The notes beneath the pieces were generated by a model that had not been told where the DNA came from, did no database searches, and saw nothing but the letters and a program-made list of their open reading frames with translations. A stretch of DNA of 64,000 nt, taken from Crambe crambe (Eukaryota > Porifera > Demospongiae > Poecilosclerida > Crambeidae). The stretch lies in assembly GCA_963924555.1 (NCBI GenBank), contig OZ004587.1:2170001-2234000 (forward strand), given 5' to 3'. Made by a program: the position numbers and the translations under genes. Shown here piece by piece: positions 1-13,500 of the stretch (position 1 is the stretch's first letter; every line of letters starts with the position of its first letter).

Positions 1-405
1 GCTAAGCGATTGAAATGCAGGCGTAGCCGATATATGTTAAAGGACCTGGGTCGGTCATGCCAGACTATGAATTGTTGGTGAACATGCACTCTCAGCAAAA
101 CACTTGTCAAACCACCATGCAACCACAATCATGCACCTGTAAATTCATGCACTGTTTCTAGAAGCAAAATATTAGTTGTATCATCTGGCTTTAGTTCAGT
201 TTTGTATTGCTCTTGATTTATCATTCTTGAAAACTAACATGAATAGCAAGTGTTCCATAGTAGCACTACTTTTAGTTAGCAAAGTATAATACAATACAGT
301 GGGATAAGTTCCGTTCGAATAAACATTGTGTATTGGCATTTGTGGTTGGCATGTCTTTCCGTAAACAATATCAATGATGAAAACTGATCAGTAGACATAT
401 CCTCT

Positions 406-1028
406 TAGCCTTGTACCCAGGCCCGCTTTTTTCGTGGGGCAGTGGAAAAGCGAAGGGCCTGGTATAAGTTGCATGCGCATGCGCTCCATCCGGGATTCAT
501 TATACTTTCGGGCACGTCTGTTACACAAATCATAATAAACATTACATCATCATAATTTTGAGAGCCGCTGAGTCAGCAGCTCTAGATAGAGATTGTTCTG
601 TCGCTTTTGCTCTTTCTGCGCTAGATTCAACTCACCTCACTCTAAGAAACATTCTGTGCAAACTGTTTATGAAAGAAGTGATTTGTTTGTGTCACTACTA
701 ACTGGTTAGACGAGAAGAGTCGCTCTGCTATCAAAGTATCATGTCTTACCTTTGTTTTTGACCATAAGCTTGGCTTGAGAGGGATAGTGCTGTTCTTGTT
801 GTGTCTTAGTTTATTTCACTGATGTGGATAAGGTCTGGAGCCAGATCTAGCTAGCTAGCTAGCTTTAAGCTGATTGAATGCATGCGTGCTACATACGTTT
901 TTATGATTGCATCATTCATCATGCACGATATTATTTCGTGTTTAATAAAGCGCATGCGCATGCAACTTATACCAGGCCCTTCGCTTTTCCACCACCCCAC
1001 GAATAAAGCGGGCCTGGGTATGAGGCTA
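406..1028. mobile_element. Foldback MITE, TAGCCT family, 9-bp TSD
   Basis: Inverted ends of about 80 bp. The left end starts TAGCCTTGTACCCAGGCCCG and the right end is its complement, finishing ..CCTGGGTATGAGGCTA. The ends carry GCGCATGCGC near their inner edge. The flanks are ATATCCTCT (397-405) and ACATCCTCT (1029-1037), a 9-bp target duplication with one mismatch. Long inverted ends with 9-bp duplications fit a Mutator-like non-autonomous element; there is no coding region. Related copies lie at 6014-7164 and, diverged, at 17762-18172. It sits downstream of the receptor tail exon. Confidence 0.8.
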
Positions 1029-1037
1029 ACATCCTCT

Positions 1038-1535
1038 CTTCTAACTGTAAGTGCAGCAGCGTGTTTGTACATTGAAATAGTCCATGAATACCATTACGGA
1101 ATATCTCTCACGGGTCATGGAAAAATTATTAGATTCGAACGGAATGTGAATCCACTGTAACTCCAGTCTAGTTTAAATGACTTATGACCTTTGACCTGCC
1201 ATCTCTGGCTAGCTTAGAAACTAGGGTACATTCGTGTGACATACTCAATTGGTCGAGCAGAGTAATTCATGAAACTACGAACTCACTTATCCTTCAACTT
1301 TGTAACCTCTTAAGCTATGCATGAAGTGGTGATTCCAACTATGGCAGCTGTTACCACAAGCCAAGGCTATAATCCACTTAGACAACCCAAGCCTCTATGA
1401 CGAAATGTAGTTAAGCTCTATGGGCATGCTTAATTTGTGGGGCCAAAGGTCAATGACAATGTATGTGCATGTGCATTGAATGTGATGTACATATTGGAAT
1501 CTCAATTTACATGAATAGGGGCTCGCTACACTCAC
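1038..1535. other. Gene-free stretch
   Basis: No exon found. It holds a short copy (about 1365-1405) of a dispersed repeat with the phrase ATAATCCACTTAGA, also met near 14390, 22365 and 52612. The first 396 bases of the window likewise show nothing I can assign. Confidence 0.5.
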
Positions 1536-1571
1536 CAATAATTATCAGTAGCAGGTATGGTAGTATGTATA
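1536..1571 (-). CDS. Receptor gene exon 6: short cytoplasmic exon (tentative)
   Basis: A 36-nt stretch between a pyrimidine-rich acceptor (TTATTTTCAG) and a GTGAGT donor. Entered in phase 2, as left by the transmembrane exon, it stays open and reads SIHTTIPATDNYW with phase 2 out. A Tyr-containing juxtamembrane piece is plausible. Evidence is limited to splice signals and phase. Further tail exons must lie between here and the window edge or beyond; I could not pick them out. Confidence 0.45.
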
Positions 1572-4500
1572 CTGAAAATAAATGCATTTGGTGTTGCCTA
1601 TTATTAATAATATCGTACGATTATTGTTATTTACCTTACACCAATGATGATACTGAAAGTGACAATGACGATGATGATGATGATGAAAAATATAGAAAGA
1701 CCAACAGCCAAACCAACATTAGCTACATTAAAAATAATATTATAGTTTATTATAGCAGATATAGAACCAGATATGGGATATTTTATCTGGAGTTGTAAAG
1801 TCATAGATAGAGTCTCCTAACTGACCGGTGAAAATATTCCTATAATTATATTCTGCATTAATAATGGAATTTTATCTTTTGCTAGCTCAATGAATTAGGT
1901 TGTGGTAGAAGCAGCATTCCTACCTTTACTATAGTTTCACTTTGGCTATCATTGCTAGCTCTACAGCTACAGCTATTATGAATGCATGAAGGGAGATGAG
2001 CATACTTTTGAAACAATAATTGTGATATACTTGAGAAAAGGCTTGTAAAGTTTACAAGGTATGTACATACTTTAAAATGTACAGTCATGTGATGTAACAT
2101 TCGGTACAACTCTGGGAACAAAACTTAATGGTGTAGCTATAAGTTTGACTTCAAACTCCAGACTAAGAGCTTTAAAATGATAACTCAGTTTTGAATTTTT
2201 ACTCCTTATCTCAAGTATTATCACATTTGTAGTTCTGTTAATTGGTTTTCTTTGTTACTATTATTATTTTGTTGCTGAAAAAGAGAATAAAAATATCTAA
2301 TATTATAGCCATACGTTCTTCAGGAATGCTTGTTGTTGTTGTTGTTGTTGTTGTCGTTGTCGTTGTGAAGGAACGAGTGTTACCGAAAGTTGTTCCTGCT
2401 GAGTTGGTGGCTGTTACACGATAGTAGTATGTAGTGCCTGGCACGAGATTACTTAATTCCACACTGAGGAGAAGGTTAACACGGGTGATATTTGGACCAC
2501 TGCAGTCTTGGGAACTATTGATATTCAAGTTGGACTCAGATAGTCCATACTGCACGACATAACACTCGGGATCATAAGTTATAGAGGACACAAGCCACTG
2601 CACTGTGGAACGATTATGGAACAAAGATTCCCTCACATTCATGGGTTTAGCTGCACCTATAGAGTATAAAAAAGGTTAGCTACAACTATGCCACTCTAAG
2701 TATAAGATATTGTAAAGGAACAGGTTGCTTACCAGTATTATACTCTGAGTGAACACTCTATAGCTATGACCAAGAAAACAACATGCTGCCATAATTCAAC
2801 CATGTTTGCCAACTTTTGAAGACTCACTTTCAGATGCTATTCTATTCAAACTTCCTTCAAAATGGCAAACTGCTACCTAGAAAATCTTTCTTTCTTTGTA
2901 TCATTGACAAGTAGTCCAATTATTTAGCCACTTAGAAAAGCAAAATGATTCCTTTACAAACAAGTTGTACACAGACAAGCTGCATTTCAATTTTATGGTA
3001 TAAGCATAACATTGTATCCAAATCCCTTAGAACATTCAAGCCTATAACACTATAGCTAAATTCATAAACATTTAAACATTCAAACTTAATAAGCATACAT
3101 TATGAATGACTTACCGGAAATGGTGATATTTAGTGAAGAAGCATTAGTGATGATATCAGGGGCTGGGGAGACATCCAGAGTCACTGTGCAGGTGTAAGCG
3201 TGGATTCCTGCTTCAGTGGCATTGATGGAAAGTACACTACTTCCACTTGTACTTGACTGCCAGTAAAAAACTCAGCAGAGATGTTGGATGAAGACCCCTC
3301 TATGGTACGCTGCCAGCTAAAAACCCTGTGAAGATTAACTGAAATGCCTGGAACAGTAATCATAGCAGAACAGTTGAAGGAGAAACTATTATAAGGAGCA
3401 ATGTCCAGGTAACGATCAGCCACAGGATACACAGGGACCAAAGAAATGTCAATCGTTGGTCCTATACAATAATAGATCAATACATGATTTAGCTACACTA
3501 CAGGTTCTCCCACCCCAATTACATACCAAGTAGAAAAAAAAAGAAGAAAATACGTAATGTATAATCAAAGTGCGTTTCTTCCCTGAGTACTTCAGCGCTT
3601 CGTTGCCATCACGGATCTGTAAAGCAACTTCATCCTTCTCCATGCTATTAACTTAGAGCACTTAACTCTACTTTGTTTTGGACTGCGCATCAGGTCAGAA
3701 ATTGTACTACCATCTCCATATTGACGATCTTTACCATACAATTTAAGAACACATGCAAGCAGAGTTCTTTAGCTTTATCCTGTAGTAGCGAAGCCTTGAT
3801 TGCAGACAGAGATGAGACTCTACTAAGCAGCAGTGTGTACAGGCATTACGTATGTGGTTCAGGTGAGTATCTAGCCAGCTTTACTATCATCGGTATTGTC
3901 TCCATGTTGATGATCTTTACCATGCAATCTAAGAACACATTCAAGCAGAGTTCTTTAGCTTTCTCCTGTAGTAACAGTAAGCCTTGATTGCAGACAGAGA
4001 TGAGAGTCGTCTACAGGCATTATGTCTAATCAGCTTCAACTATCATCTGTATTAGCTGACAAAAAGCAGTTAGGTCATAATCAACTGCTTGTATTATGGA
4101 AATGTTTCCTATCCTTTATCAGGTGATGGCCTTCCAGCTTCAATAATCTGTGACTTGGGACACTAGTGAGAGAGTAACTTGCTACAAAATAATATTTTTA
4201 ATGATCAAAATAATTATTGCCTTGACAGCTTCTCTCAGTGACTCATAAACACACTGATCCCCAGGCAACAGTTTTAGGTTTTCAGAAGCTGACTGTTGGA
4301 AGAAGATGATAATGAAGATAATGATCAGATAACATTGTCATTAACTATTACTAAAGAGTCTATTTCTGTCTCTGGTAGTTTATAGCTGACTGTTGGAAGA
4401 AGATGAAGTCATCTGGTACTGGTCACAAGGAAATTTCATATTTCTTGCAATTTTCCACTGGAAAAAATAATTGTCTAAGGTCCATTTGGTATTTTTTCAG

Positions 4501-7500
4501 TATTTTTGGCGTCATACCTTCCACTAGCTTAGCTAATTCACTGCCGCTAGCAAACACAAAACATGGGTGGAGGAATTCGGGTATGGTGGGCATGGGAGGA
4601 GTTTGAGTTGAGCCTTGTAGTCTTTGCAAATGGGCTCAAGAGCACTAGGCTCTGTGGAATTTTTTTTCATGTTTGAAAACAAGGGTTACACAAAATTAAC
4701 AGTAAACTGCTAACACAAGTATTGGCATCTGAACAACCGCATATCCCGTGACAGGGACAAGCCATGGTAGGAGTTTTTGTTTTATTTCGTAATTAAGGGG
4801 TAGCTATATGCTAGCTAAAACTACAGATCAACCAATGAAACCATGTGCCCGCACACAGCCATCCCCACTTTTCTTTATTTAGGATAAATATTTTCCTTTA
4901 TTTGTGTAATAATCACCTCGTGTATATCCTGTGAAGCTAAACTGAGGTTTATGTAACAGTTAGAACACAGTAATTATGGCCAATAAACAACCGAATCCGA
5001 GGGCGCAGCCGGAGGTTAAGGTTGTTTATTTAGCCATAATTACCAGGACTACCGTGTTCTAACTGTCCCCAGGTTCAAAAAAGTCCAGCAACAAGAGAGT
5101 GAACTTCAGTCAAGTAATCCCTTACCCATCACCAATATTACCAAGCTACGGGCTAACTATTCCTAGAGTGAAATAGGAATAGTTACCTCGTAGTTGGTGA
5201 TAGGTAAGGAGTTAGCTACTTGACTGAAGTTCACTCTCTTGTTGTTGAACTTTTTTGAACTGCACACAGCAATCCCTACTTTTTATTTAGAATAAATATT
5301 TTTTTCTTTTAATTGTTCATCACCTTTTTAGATATAATGCTCTATTATTTTATTACAGGCAACTTGATGCTGTGATCCTGCTATCCAAGTTGAAGTTCAT
5401 GTATTGTAGCTATGTAGTTCAATAGAGGTTTCATCACAATATTGAATGAGCTGAAATGAATCTGATTCAGAACGACATGCTATCTATAAGATTGCCATTC
5501 ACCTAATTTTGTATATAATTTTTTAAGGCCTTTACTGATATGTACCTGATATACTGTTGCATCAAGGCTTGATTCATAACCAGACTAACCTATAGGGTTT
5601 ACGCTCTAAGCATCGAGACCAACTTCAAGAGAGAAAGCTAATGACTAGTCAGTTGTGAGGAGGTTGTGTACGGGGGTGGGGCATAAAAATGTCTGCCACA
5701 TTGTAGGTTGAAGCTAGCAAGTTAGAAAATGACGCGCTATTTTTGAACATGCAGAGTTAAAGGTAAAGGATTATAGCACAATTAATTTTGAATAGTGTGG
5801 TATAATTTTCTGAAATAAAGTTGTTTAATGATGATGATGATGAACGACCAGATGAAAACGGCGATTTTAAAAGTCGCTGTAAAATGATACTGCTTTGTCT
5901 TCTGTTCTTCATACTTGAGTCCTAGCACATTAAAGGGGTTCTGTCTCCAAGTTAGGAGTTGCTGACTGTAGGAGGGGAGTTATGAAAGAAATACTAAGTA
6001 TTAGTCCAATGGGTAGCCTCGTTCCCAGGCCTATTTTTTTTTCGGGGGGGGGGGGAGGGGGAAAAATAGGGCCTGGTATACACTGATTGCGCATGCGCTA
6101 AAATGCCCCGGCATTCCAGGGCCTCCGCACACTACATCGTAATATCATCGGTATACCTTTACTACTATGTAAGAATAATGGGTGTGGTTAATTTCTTAAG
6201 ATGGTTTTTTAGAGAAGTTTGGTTCATTCTTGCTTTGAAAGAAGAACAGCGCCATTTATGAGGGTAAAGATGTCTTCGTGTGTGTCTCCCCACAGGTAGT
6301 CTCGCAAACCAGATGTCGGGAAGATTCTGTGCTACCAAGTGCTTCCCTTCCTGGCTGGCTGGCTGGCAGTTTGAAGACCAGCGCTGTGCTGGTAGTGTTC
6401 CCACTCATCGCTTTGATGGTTGACAGGTTTAAACTCTTAGGAAGAGACTGAGAGGCGTGAAATCGGTGGTCATCTCATCTCAAAACGGTATCTCTTTCTT
6501 CAGATTCGAGCCTCTGCACTGACAGTACTTTCTTTTGTGATCCTGAAGCTCCATAGTGGAGGGATGCTCTTGACAAGCGGCAGGGTTTCCAAAGTTTCAG
6601 ATTTTATCCAAAGACTCAGATTTTTATACACTCTGTTCAGTATTTGGACAGGATTTCTCCTGCACTAGCCTACTACTCAGATTTTTTTAATTCAAGAGAA
6701 AATTTAATTTTTATTCTAATTATGTGTACAATAAATGGAAATATTAATGTTGAGTCAGAGTTGGTGTGGATACACTGACATCTCTACTTACAATGTCAAT
6801 GAGGATTTGAACGAAGTAAAAGTCGTAAGTAATATCTTCATTAGAAGATTTTCATTAGCCATATGCACCCATAATTTTTTCACAGACTGTGAGCTAACTA
6901 TGTAGGTATGGTCTATTAATTTTGTATTCAGATTTTCTTTGGATTTTTTTGCTATTAAAAGTTTAGATTTTAATTCTCAAGGACCATTCAGAGTTTTCAA
7001 ATTTTAACTTTGGAAACCCTGCAAGCCTATCTAGCGCCTACTGTGTACGTGTGTTGATTTCTACGTCATAATAATCACGTGCTATCATTATGACGATTTA
7101 ATCTTGCGCATGCGCAATCAGTGTATACCAGGCCCTATTTTTAATGGGCCTGGGAACGAGGCTATCCAATGGGGTGATCCTACTCTCTGATAGAAGCCAA
7201 GGCAGAGCTGAGGCATCTTAACAGTGGTGGCTGAGAGTGGGGGCGAGAGGGGCTAGAGCCCCCCCCCCCCCCCCCCCCCCCCCACTTTTTTGACCCATTA
7301 TATAATTGACTAACTGCAGCAGTAAAGTCTACTGTCGAGTCACTAATGATTGTTTCAAGTCACTAATGATGTTGCACATTAGTGACTGCATTGTTTCAAG
7401 TCACTAATGTGGGAGTAGTCATCGATGCGCAATTTTGAGTCCCCCCACTTTTTGGGGTCCTCAGCCACCCCTGGGCTCTCTATAAATAACCGCCATAAGT

Positions 7501-10500
7501 GTATCCTGTAGAAGTTCTAAATTGAGGTTTATCTGGTTTGTACTATGTTTACACTAGTGCTGTGACCAGCAAAGAACAAGGGAGCAGCCGTATTTCTGAA
7601 ATGGTATAAGCTGGTCCTGAAATGATAGGATGTAGGTGCGGGCTGATTTTCCCTGGTCTATTATTTGTGAAGTTTCACTACTCACACTATTATAAAATTA
7701 ATTATTTTGTGAAGTATAATGTTTATCCACTGATCAGGCTGGTCTACCACTCCACTGGTAGCTAAATAGTTAGCTATATAAAGAGTACCCTACAGTGATG
7801 GAAATTCCTTCGATGTTACTGATGAAATGGATTCCACAGAGCAGATTGGAATTTACTACAAAACCATGCCAAAGGATACACATTGACTTTGCAGGTCCAT
7901 TTCAAGGACAGATGTGGCTGATAGTGGATTCAGTGGCCAGAGGTAATACTGATGAAAACAACTGCCACTCATACAATTCAAGAGAGCTACAATTGATTTT
8001 TGCATGAATTTGTGGCAGAAGAACTTCAAGAATTTGTTAAATTGAATATGGCATCAAACACATCAAAATAACACCTTATACTATCCCAGGTCAAATGGCC
8101 TTGCAGAAAGATTTGTATAAACATTTAAAGCAGCAATGAAGAAGATGGTTAAGGAAGGAGGAGATATTAGCAAAAATTTCATTGACATATAGAAAGACCC
8201 CTCAAGCTACAGTGATGGAAGCTCCTTCCATGTTACTGATGAAATGGATTCTAAAAAGCAGATTGGATATGATATGACCAGACTTGAATAAAAGCATGGA
8301 GGAAAAGCAACAGAAACTAAAACAGAATTTCGACAAGAAAGTCAAAAAAAAAAAGAAAAAAGAATTCCAAGTTTCTGAGCCAGTATGGGCAAGAGATTAC
8401 CGCGGATCAGAGAAGTGGACTAAGGGTGTGAGGCAACATATGGAAATGCCATGCTGAAAGGTTACATCATCATTATAGTTTAGATGAAGAAACCATTACC
8501 ACCTCTCAAATAATAGAAGAAAATATTTCACAAACTGAAACTCTAATACCACAAATAGAGCCCACAAGTGAATCACAGATGATACATCCACCATTGCCGG
8601 AGAAAGACCAGTATGTGAATTAATACAGCCAACCAGACTAACGTATTACAGTCCAGGAAATTCAGCAGGGTTGATTGGATAGAGGTGGAGGAGATACTAA
8701 CATACATTATGTACATTGCTAATTAACAGTATGTATGATTGTGAGTTGTGTGAGTCACCTTATCTGTATGACTTTGTTAAATTTTGTTGTCATTAAGGCT
8801 TACATAGTGTTATAAAAATTAATGGTTGCATGTTATAGCAGGTTTTTTTGTCTCACTCTTTAGTCAGTTAGCTGTTAGTAATTGTAGCTATCTATTGTGT
8901 AGCTAGTTTTCTAATATTGTTATTAAAGATTAAAAAAATATTCCAAAATAACGAATGGTGACAAGGTGAGTTGGAGATATGGGCCCCTTTGAACAAGTGA
9001 AAATGCAGTGGACATCCTATTCAGAAAGGATTGAGAATATTTGCTTGCTAATGGTGTACATGATAACAGGAAGAAAGCGGCAATTCTGCTAAGCACCACT
9101 GGAGATGCAGCTTATGAACTACTGCAAGATTTGTGCTTGCCAGATAAACCAAATACGAAATCATTTGATCAGCTGGTGATGAAGTTAAAAGAACATCTCC
9201 AGCTGAGACCTACGGTTATTGCTGAAAGCTACAAATTCTATCAAAGGAACCAGGAAAAGGGAGAATCAATTGCAGATTATATTGCATGCATTACAATGAT
9301 TGGCATGAGACTGCAATAATTTAGCTGAGGTTCTCAGAGATAAATTTGTATGTGGACTATTGGACAACAACATCAAGAAAGAATTATTGAAGCAAAAGAA
9401 GCAGCTGCAAGTGACAGCACACTAATGGGAAACAAGAAATTTTTCGAGTAAGCAAAGCTAATAGGTTTCCCAGAAGGCAGGAACATTATTGTTGTGGCAA
9501 AGCAGTCCATAAACCATTCGAGTGCAAATTTAAATGTTTTAGCTGTGGGCACATAGCTAGCAGAAGTAAAAAAAGAAAAATTCCAAACCATACATACAGA
9601 AGCAACTAACAGTTTTCAGATGAAAGTGGAGAAGAACAAAATTAATGTTCTTACAACTTAACGAGTTACAAGATTGAGCCAGTCAAGAACCCAAGATAAT
9701 CAAGGTTTGCATTAATGGAAATGTGATACCAATGGATAGATACTAGGGGTGCTGTTACAGTAATATCAAGCGATAAAGGAAATTTGAACTAAACAAACTG
9801 CAAAGAAATTGATATCGGCTACAGGGCAGATTATGGAATTTGCAAGAGGAACTTGAGTGAAAGTTCAAATCAGAAATGGAACAAAACATCTCAGAATCTA
9901 TTTGACAAAAGGCCATCATTATTCAGCAGAGATTGGATACAAACATTCTTTGGTGATAACTGAATGACAAGTAAAATGATACACTTAGTTCAAGAAAAAA
10001 AAAGAAACCAGAGAGGTTGAAGAAAATATTATTCTGATTCAGTTTTCAAGTCTGGACTGGGTACATTAAGGAACATTACAGCACAATTTTCCCTGAAGCC
10101 TAACACCAACCAGAATTTTGAAAAACAAAGATCAGTATCTTTTGCAGTAATACCAAAACTGGAAAATGGTAGAAGGAAATCTTGAAAAAGTTGATTATTG
10201 TAAATGATTGTACCACCTCCCTGGCTGTACTCCATTCCAGATATCCTGGTCACTCTACAGTTCATGCCGATATTAAATGGTATCAATAGTGTTAATATCA
10301 TTTATAAACTGCAACGTTGACCATTATTGTTCCGGTATTGCAGCTCATGTTTCTCTCTAGTAACTGTGATTGATTCCAGCAAATTTGTGTTGGATCTTGG
10401 CATTGAAGTTCATTGACACTTTTGATGGTATAATCAGCAACCCTGCATCAATTTTTGTGATCACTTACTTGTACATGCAAATCTATCTGAGCTGGAGAGT

Positions 10501-13500
10501 AATTAGTATAATTATTGTGTAGTAGCCTCCTCCTCGGCTGATGAATAAGGAGAGGAAGAAGAGTCCATCACATCACTAGTAGCGTGCACTGTATGTATTG
10601 AACGTGCATTATCACTGTACTGTAAGATTTTAAGTGTGCATGTTTACTTCATAACACGGATTGCCTGTGGAATTGGTTCCGTTTCCAATCCCGGGGCAGT
10701 AATATACTATCTATGCATAGATTTCCATGGCTCCCAATCTCCAACTGCTTCTTTTTCTTCCAAAACTGCTATCCTGGCTAGTAACCTCTCCCATGCACGT
10801 TGGTGCTCACCACTACTGCAACAAGGTAAGTTCTACTCACATACGTATACATAGTTCCTGTACTAGCTTTTCAACTTTAGTTAACAGCATAGCAGCCTCT
10901 TCTCACAGCCACAACTCGGAGTCTTGTCACCTCCTCGTCTTTTTCCCATAGCCCTTCCCGAATGCTGACTAACTGAGCTTCCAGCTCCAAGTCCGCAGTA
11001 TGAAGCGAAGTTTCCTCTTCAAACATAGCTACTTCAGTTGTCTTGCAGAGCAGGTTCTAGTTTGTACGTGTCCAACAACTTCAATTCTCGAATTGACATC
11101 AAGTTAATCAACAGCTCAGTCCAGACAGTGGTCGCCAATTATCACACCCAGGTCTTTAGACATGTGAATGGGTAGAAGCTTTTAAATGAAGTCACTCAAG
11201 AGACTCAGTAAAAAAAAAAAAAGATCTCACTCATTTTATTATGAAAATGGACACTGTATTAGTTACTGAGCATGTGCAATATGATCATATGCAAAGATAC
11301 AATAAGTAGGGTTAAGGTAATGTACCTTGTGAAGCTTAACACACCTGTAATGATTTTGCTACATAAAAAGCAAATTTACATAAATGAAACTATTAACTAG
11401 TCTTTTAGTTTATTATTAATTTTGGGGTTGCCTTATCACTGATTTATTTTTTGCAGGTGAATATAGAGACTGAAGAATTGCATGCATGGCATTTAATCAA
11501 TGACTTTAGCTAAGTTAGTGACTTTATTTCTTGCTATTTAGCTTTGTATACCCACTGCTCTCGCTGTTTATGGCTTTCATGTTGGTTTTCTTGCTCCCAG
11601 GATGATCATTAACTTACCTACTGCCTCTGCTCTTGCTGCTTCAATCTCTTTCTGCTTCCTTACAACTGTTAGCCTGATTTTGTAGCTTCTGTTCTTGCTA
11701 TTTAAGGCTCTCTTGCTGCATTTTCAGACGATCTTTGTACCCTCTGCTCTCATTGCTTCATGTTGGTTTTCTTGATCCTGGTACGTACTTTCTCAAATGA
11801 TTATTGACTTCTTGTCTCATACTAAATTCATTGCTAGGCTCCTGCTACCCTGCTAAGCTGCATGGCTGAGCTGAACTGTCATGCCAAGGTCACATGCGTA
11901 TAACCATTTGCACATGCTACTAATAAGACATACATACCATAGATCATAGTCGCCTCCAGCACTGTGCCTTGGCACTTCGGTGCTGAGGCAAAATTTTTTA
12001 AACCTCCGAAATAATAAGGTATTTGTAAGTTAAACATGCATGGCAACAATGTACTTACTCAGCACCGTGATATTCTCAGTTTGTTCTCGCATTCCAATGA
12101 GTTGCATATCAGAAATGGACATGACTGTACCATTGCAGCGGTAACTGCCTTCATCTTGCGCACTTATGGGGTTGAACTCCAAAATACGCTGAAATCTAAT
12201 TCCAGTTCTTCTTACTTCACTCAGTTGTACATTGTTTGAGTTGTTTTGGATGCCAGGCCCTGAGAATGAGATATCCACTTCAACTTCATTAATGCTGGGT
12301 GTGGTTTGCTGGTACGTCAAAGTACAACTGTAACTGATATTCAATCCAATATAGTTTACTCTTGGAGCATCTATTTGTCGCTGGATAAAGATTCTAATAT
12401 CTGTGGAAAGTAAGAAAAATTGATTTTGGCTAATGATCCCAGAAAATAGATGTTAAGCAAATCAGCAAAATCAAGAAATAAATATGCTTAGTACCTGCAA
12501 ATAATTGTAGTGCCCAATATCAAAAATAATAACAAAAAAAAAATGTGTGCGGCCAAGCTCACACCTAGTTACTATTGCACATGGAACTCTGGTTAAACCA
12601 TTAATTTTTTAAAAAAATTTATACTTGCTCCATAATGATTTTCTTGTGAACTTATTGAATTGCAGGGATACCGTATACGAGTTAATTTTGGCGGGAGTTT
12701 TATTTGGCATTTATACCAAGGAAGGCTTTTGGCAGACACTATTATTGGCGACAGCACATTATCACGCACTCACACATGCTGCTTCCCTCTCTTTTTTTGT
12801 TGGTCCTCATCACTTCACAATCTACGTAGATCTCTTTTAATTTTTAACTGAGCATCTTTCAAGGAAACACTCCCTTTACTCCTTCTTCAAGAACTTTTGA
12901 AGAGCCATCACAATCGCAAACTGATGGAAACGGAACTAGCTAGATAATCATGTTGTAATTTGTAAAGGTCTGTTATCAAGTGTGTTTCATGTTTTTGATT
13001 TGTGCATTTACTCATTAGGTGTATATTATCTATGTGCTGTGTCAGTTTTCTGTAGGTGTAGATACAAAAAGGACAGTATTCTTTAGTAATTTTTGTCTGG
13101 TTATAGTCTGGTCTAACCAAGTTGCCAATTAATCTTTCATTAAACTACCAGCTGTTCTCTGCATCGCATTCTGCTCTATCACATTTGGTGGCATCCATCG
13201 AAGACAAGCAGTTTTTAGAGATCCACGATCGAGCAACGTGAGGTGAATCCAGCGTATGTCGAAGACCAGATAAGGGAGAGTCTACAATAAGGTGGGAAAT
13301 TCGGAGAATATTGAGAAGGAAGTGGAGAGAGAAGAAATGACAGAGAGCCAAGTTGGAGTGGGTGTAGCAGAGTTGCTACAGATGTAACTGGAAGATCGGC
13401 AGAAGTGTGATGCAGAAGCTGCCGAGAGAGCAAGAGAAAGAGAAGAGAACAGACGACGGACGAGGGAACGAGCGGAAGAGCATGAATGTCTGGAGCAAGA

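Noticed and set aside
1463-1798. Plus-strand ORF with an Asp run
   Set aside because: The Asp codons are the complement of the Ile codons of the receptor's membrane helix on the minus strand.
2242-2424. Plus-strand ORF with a Val run
   Set aside because: It is the shadow of the poly-Thr coding microsatellite on the minus strand.
10636-10951. Plus-strand ORFs as a gene
   Set aside because: No domain and no splice context; the opposite strand looks more like weak remains of an LTR element, which I also could not confirm.
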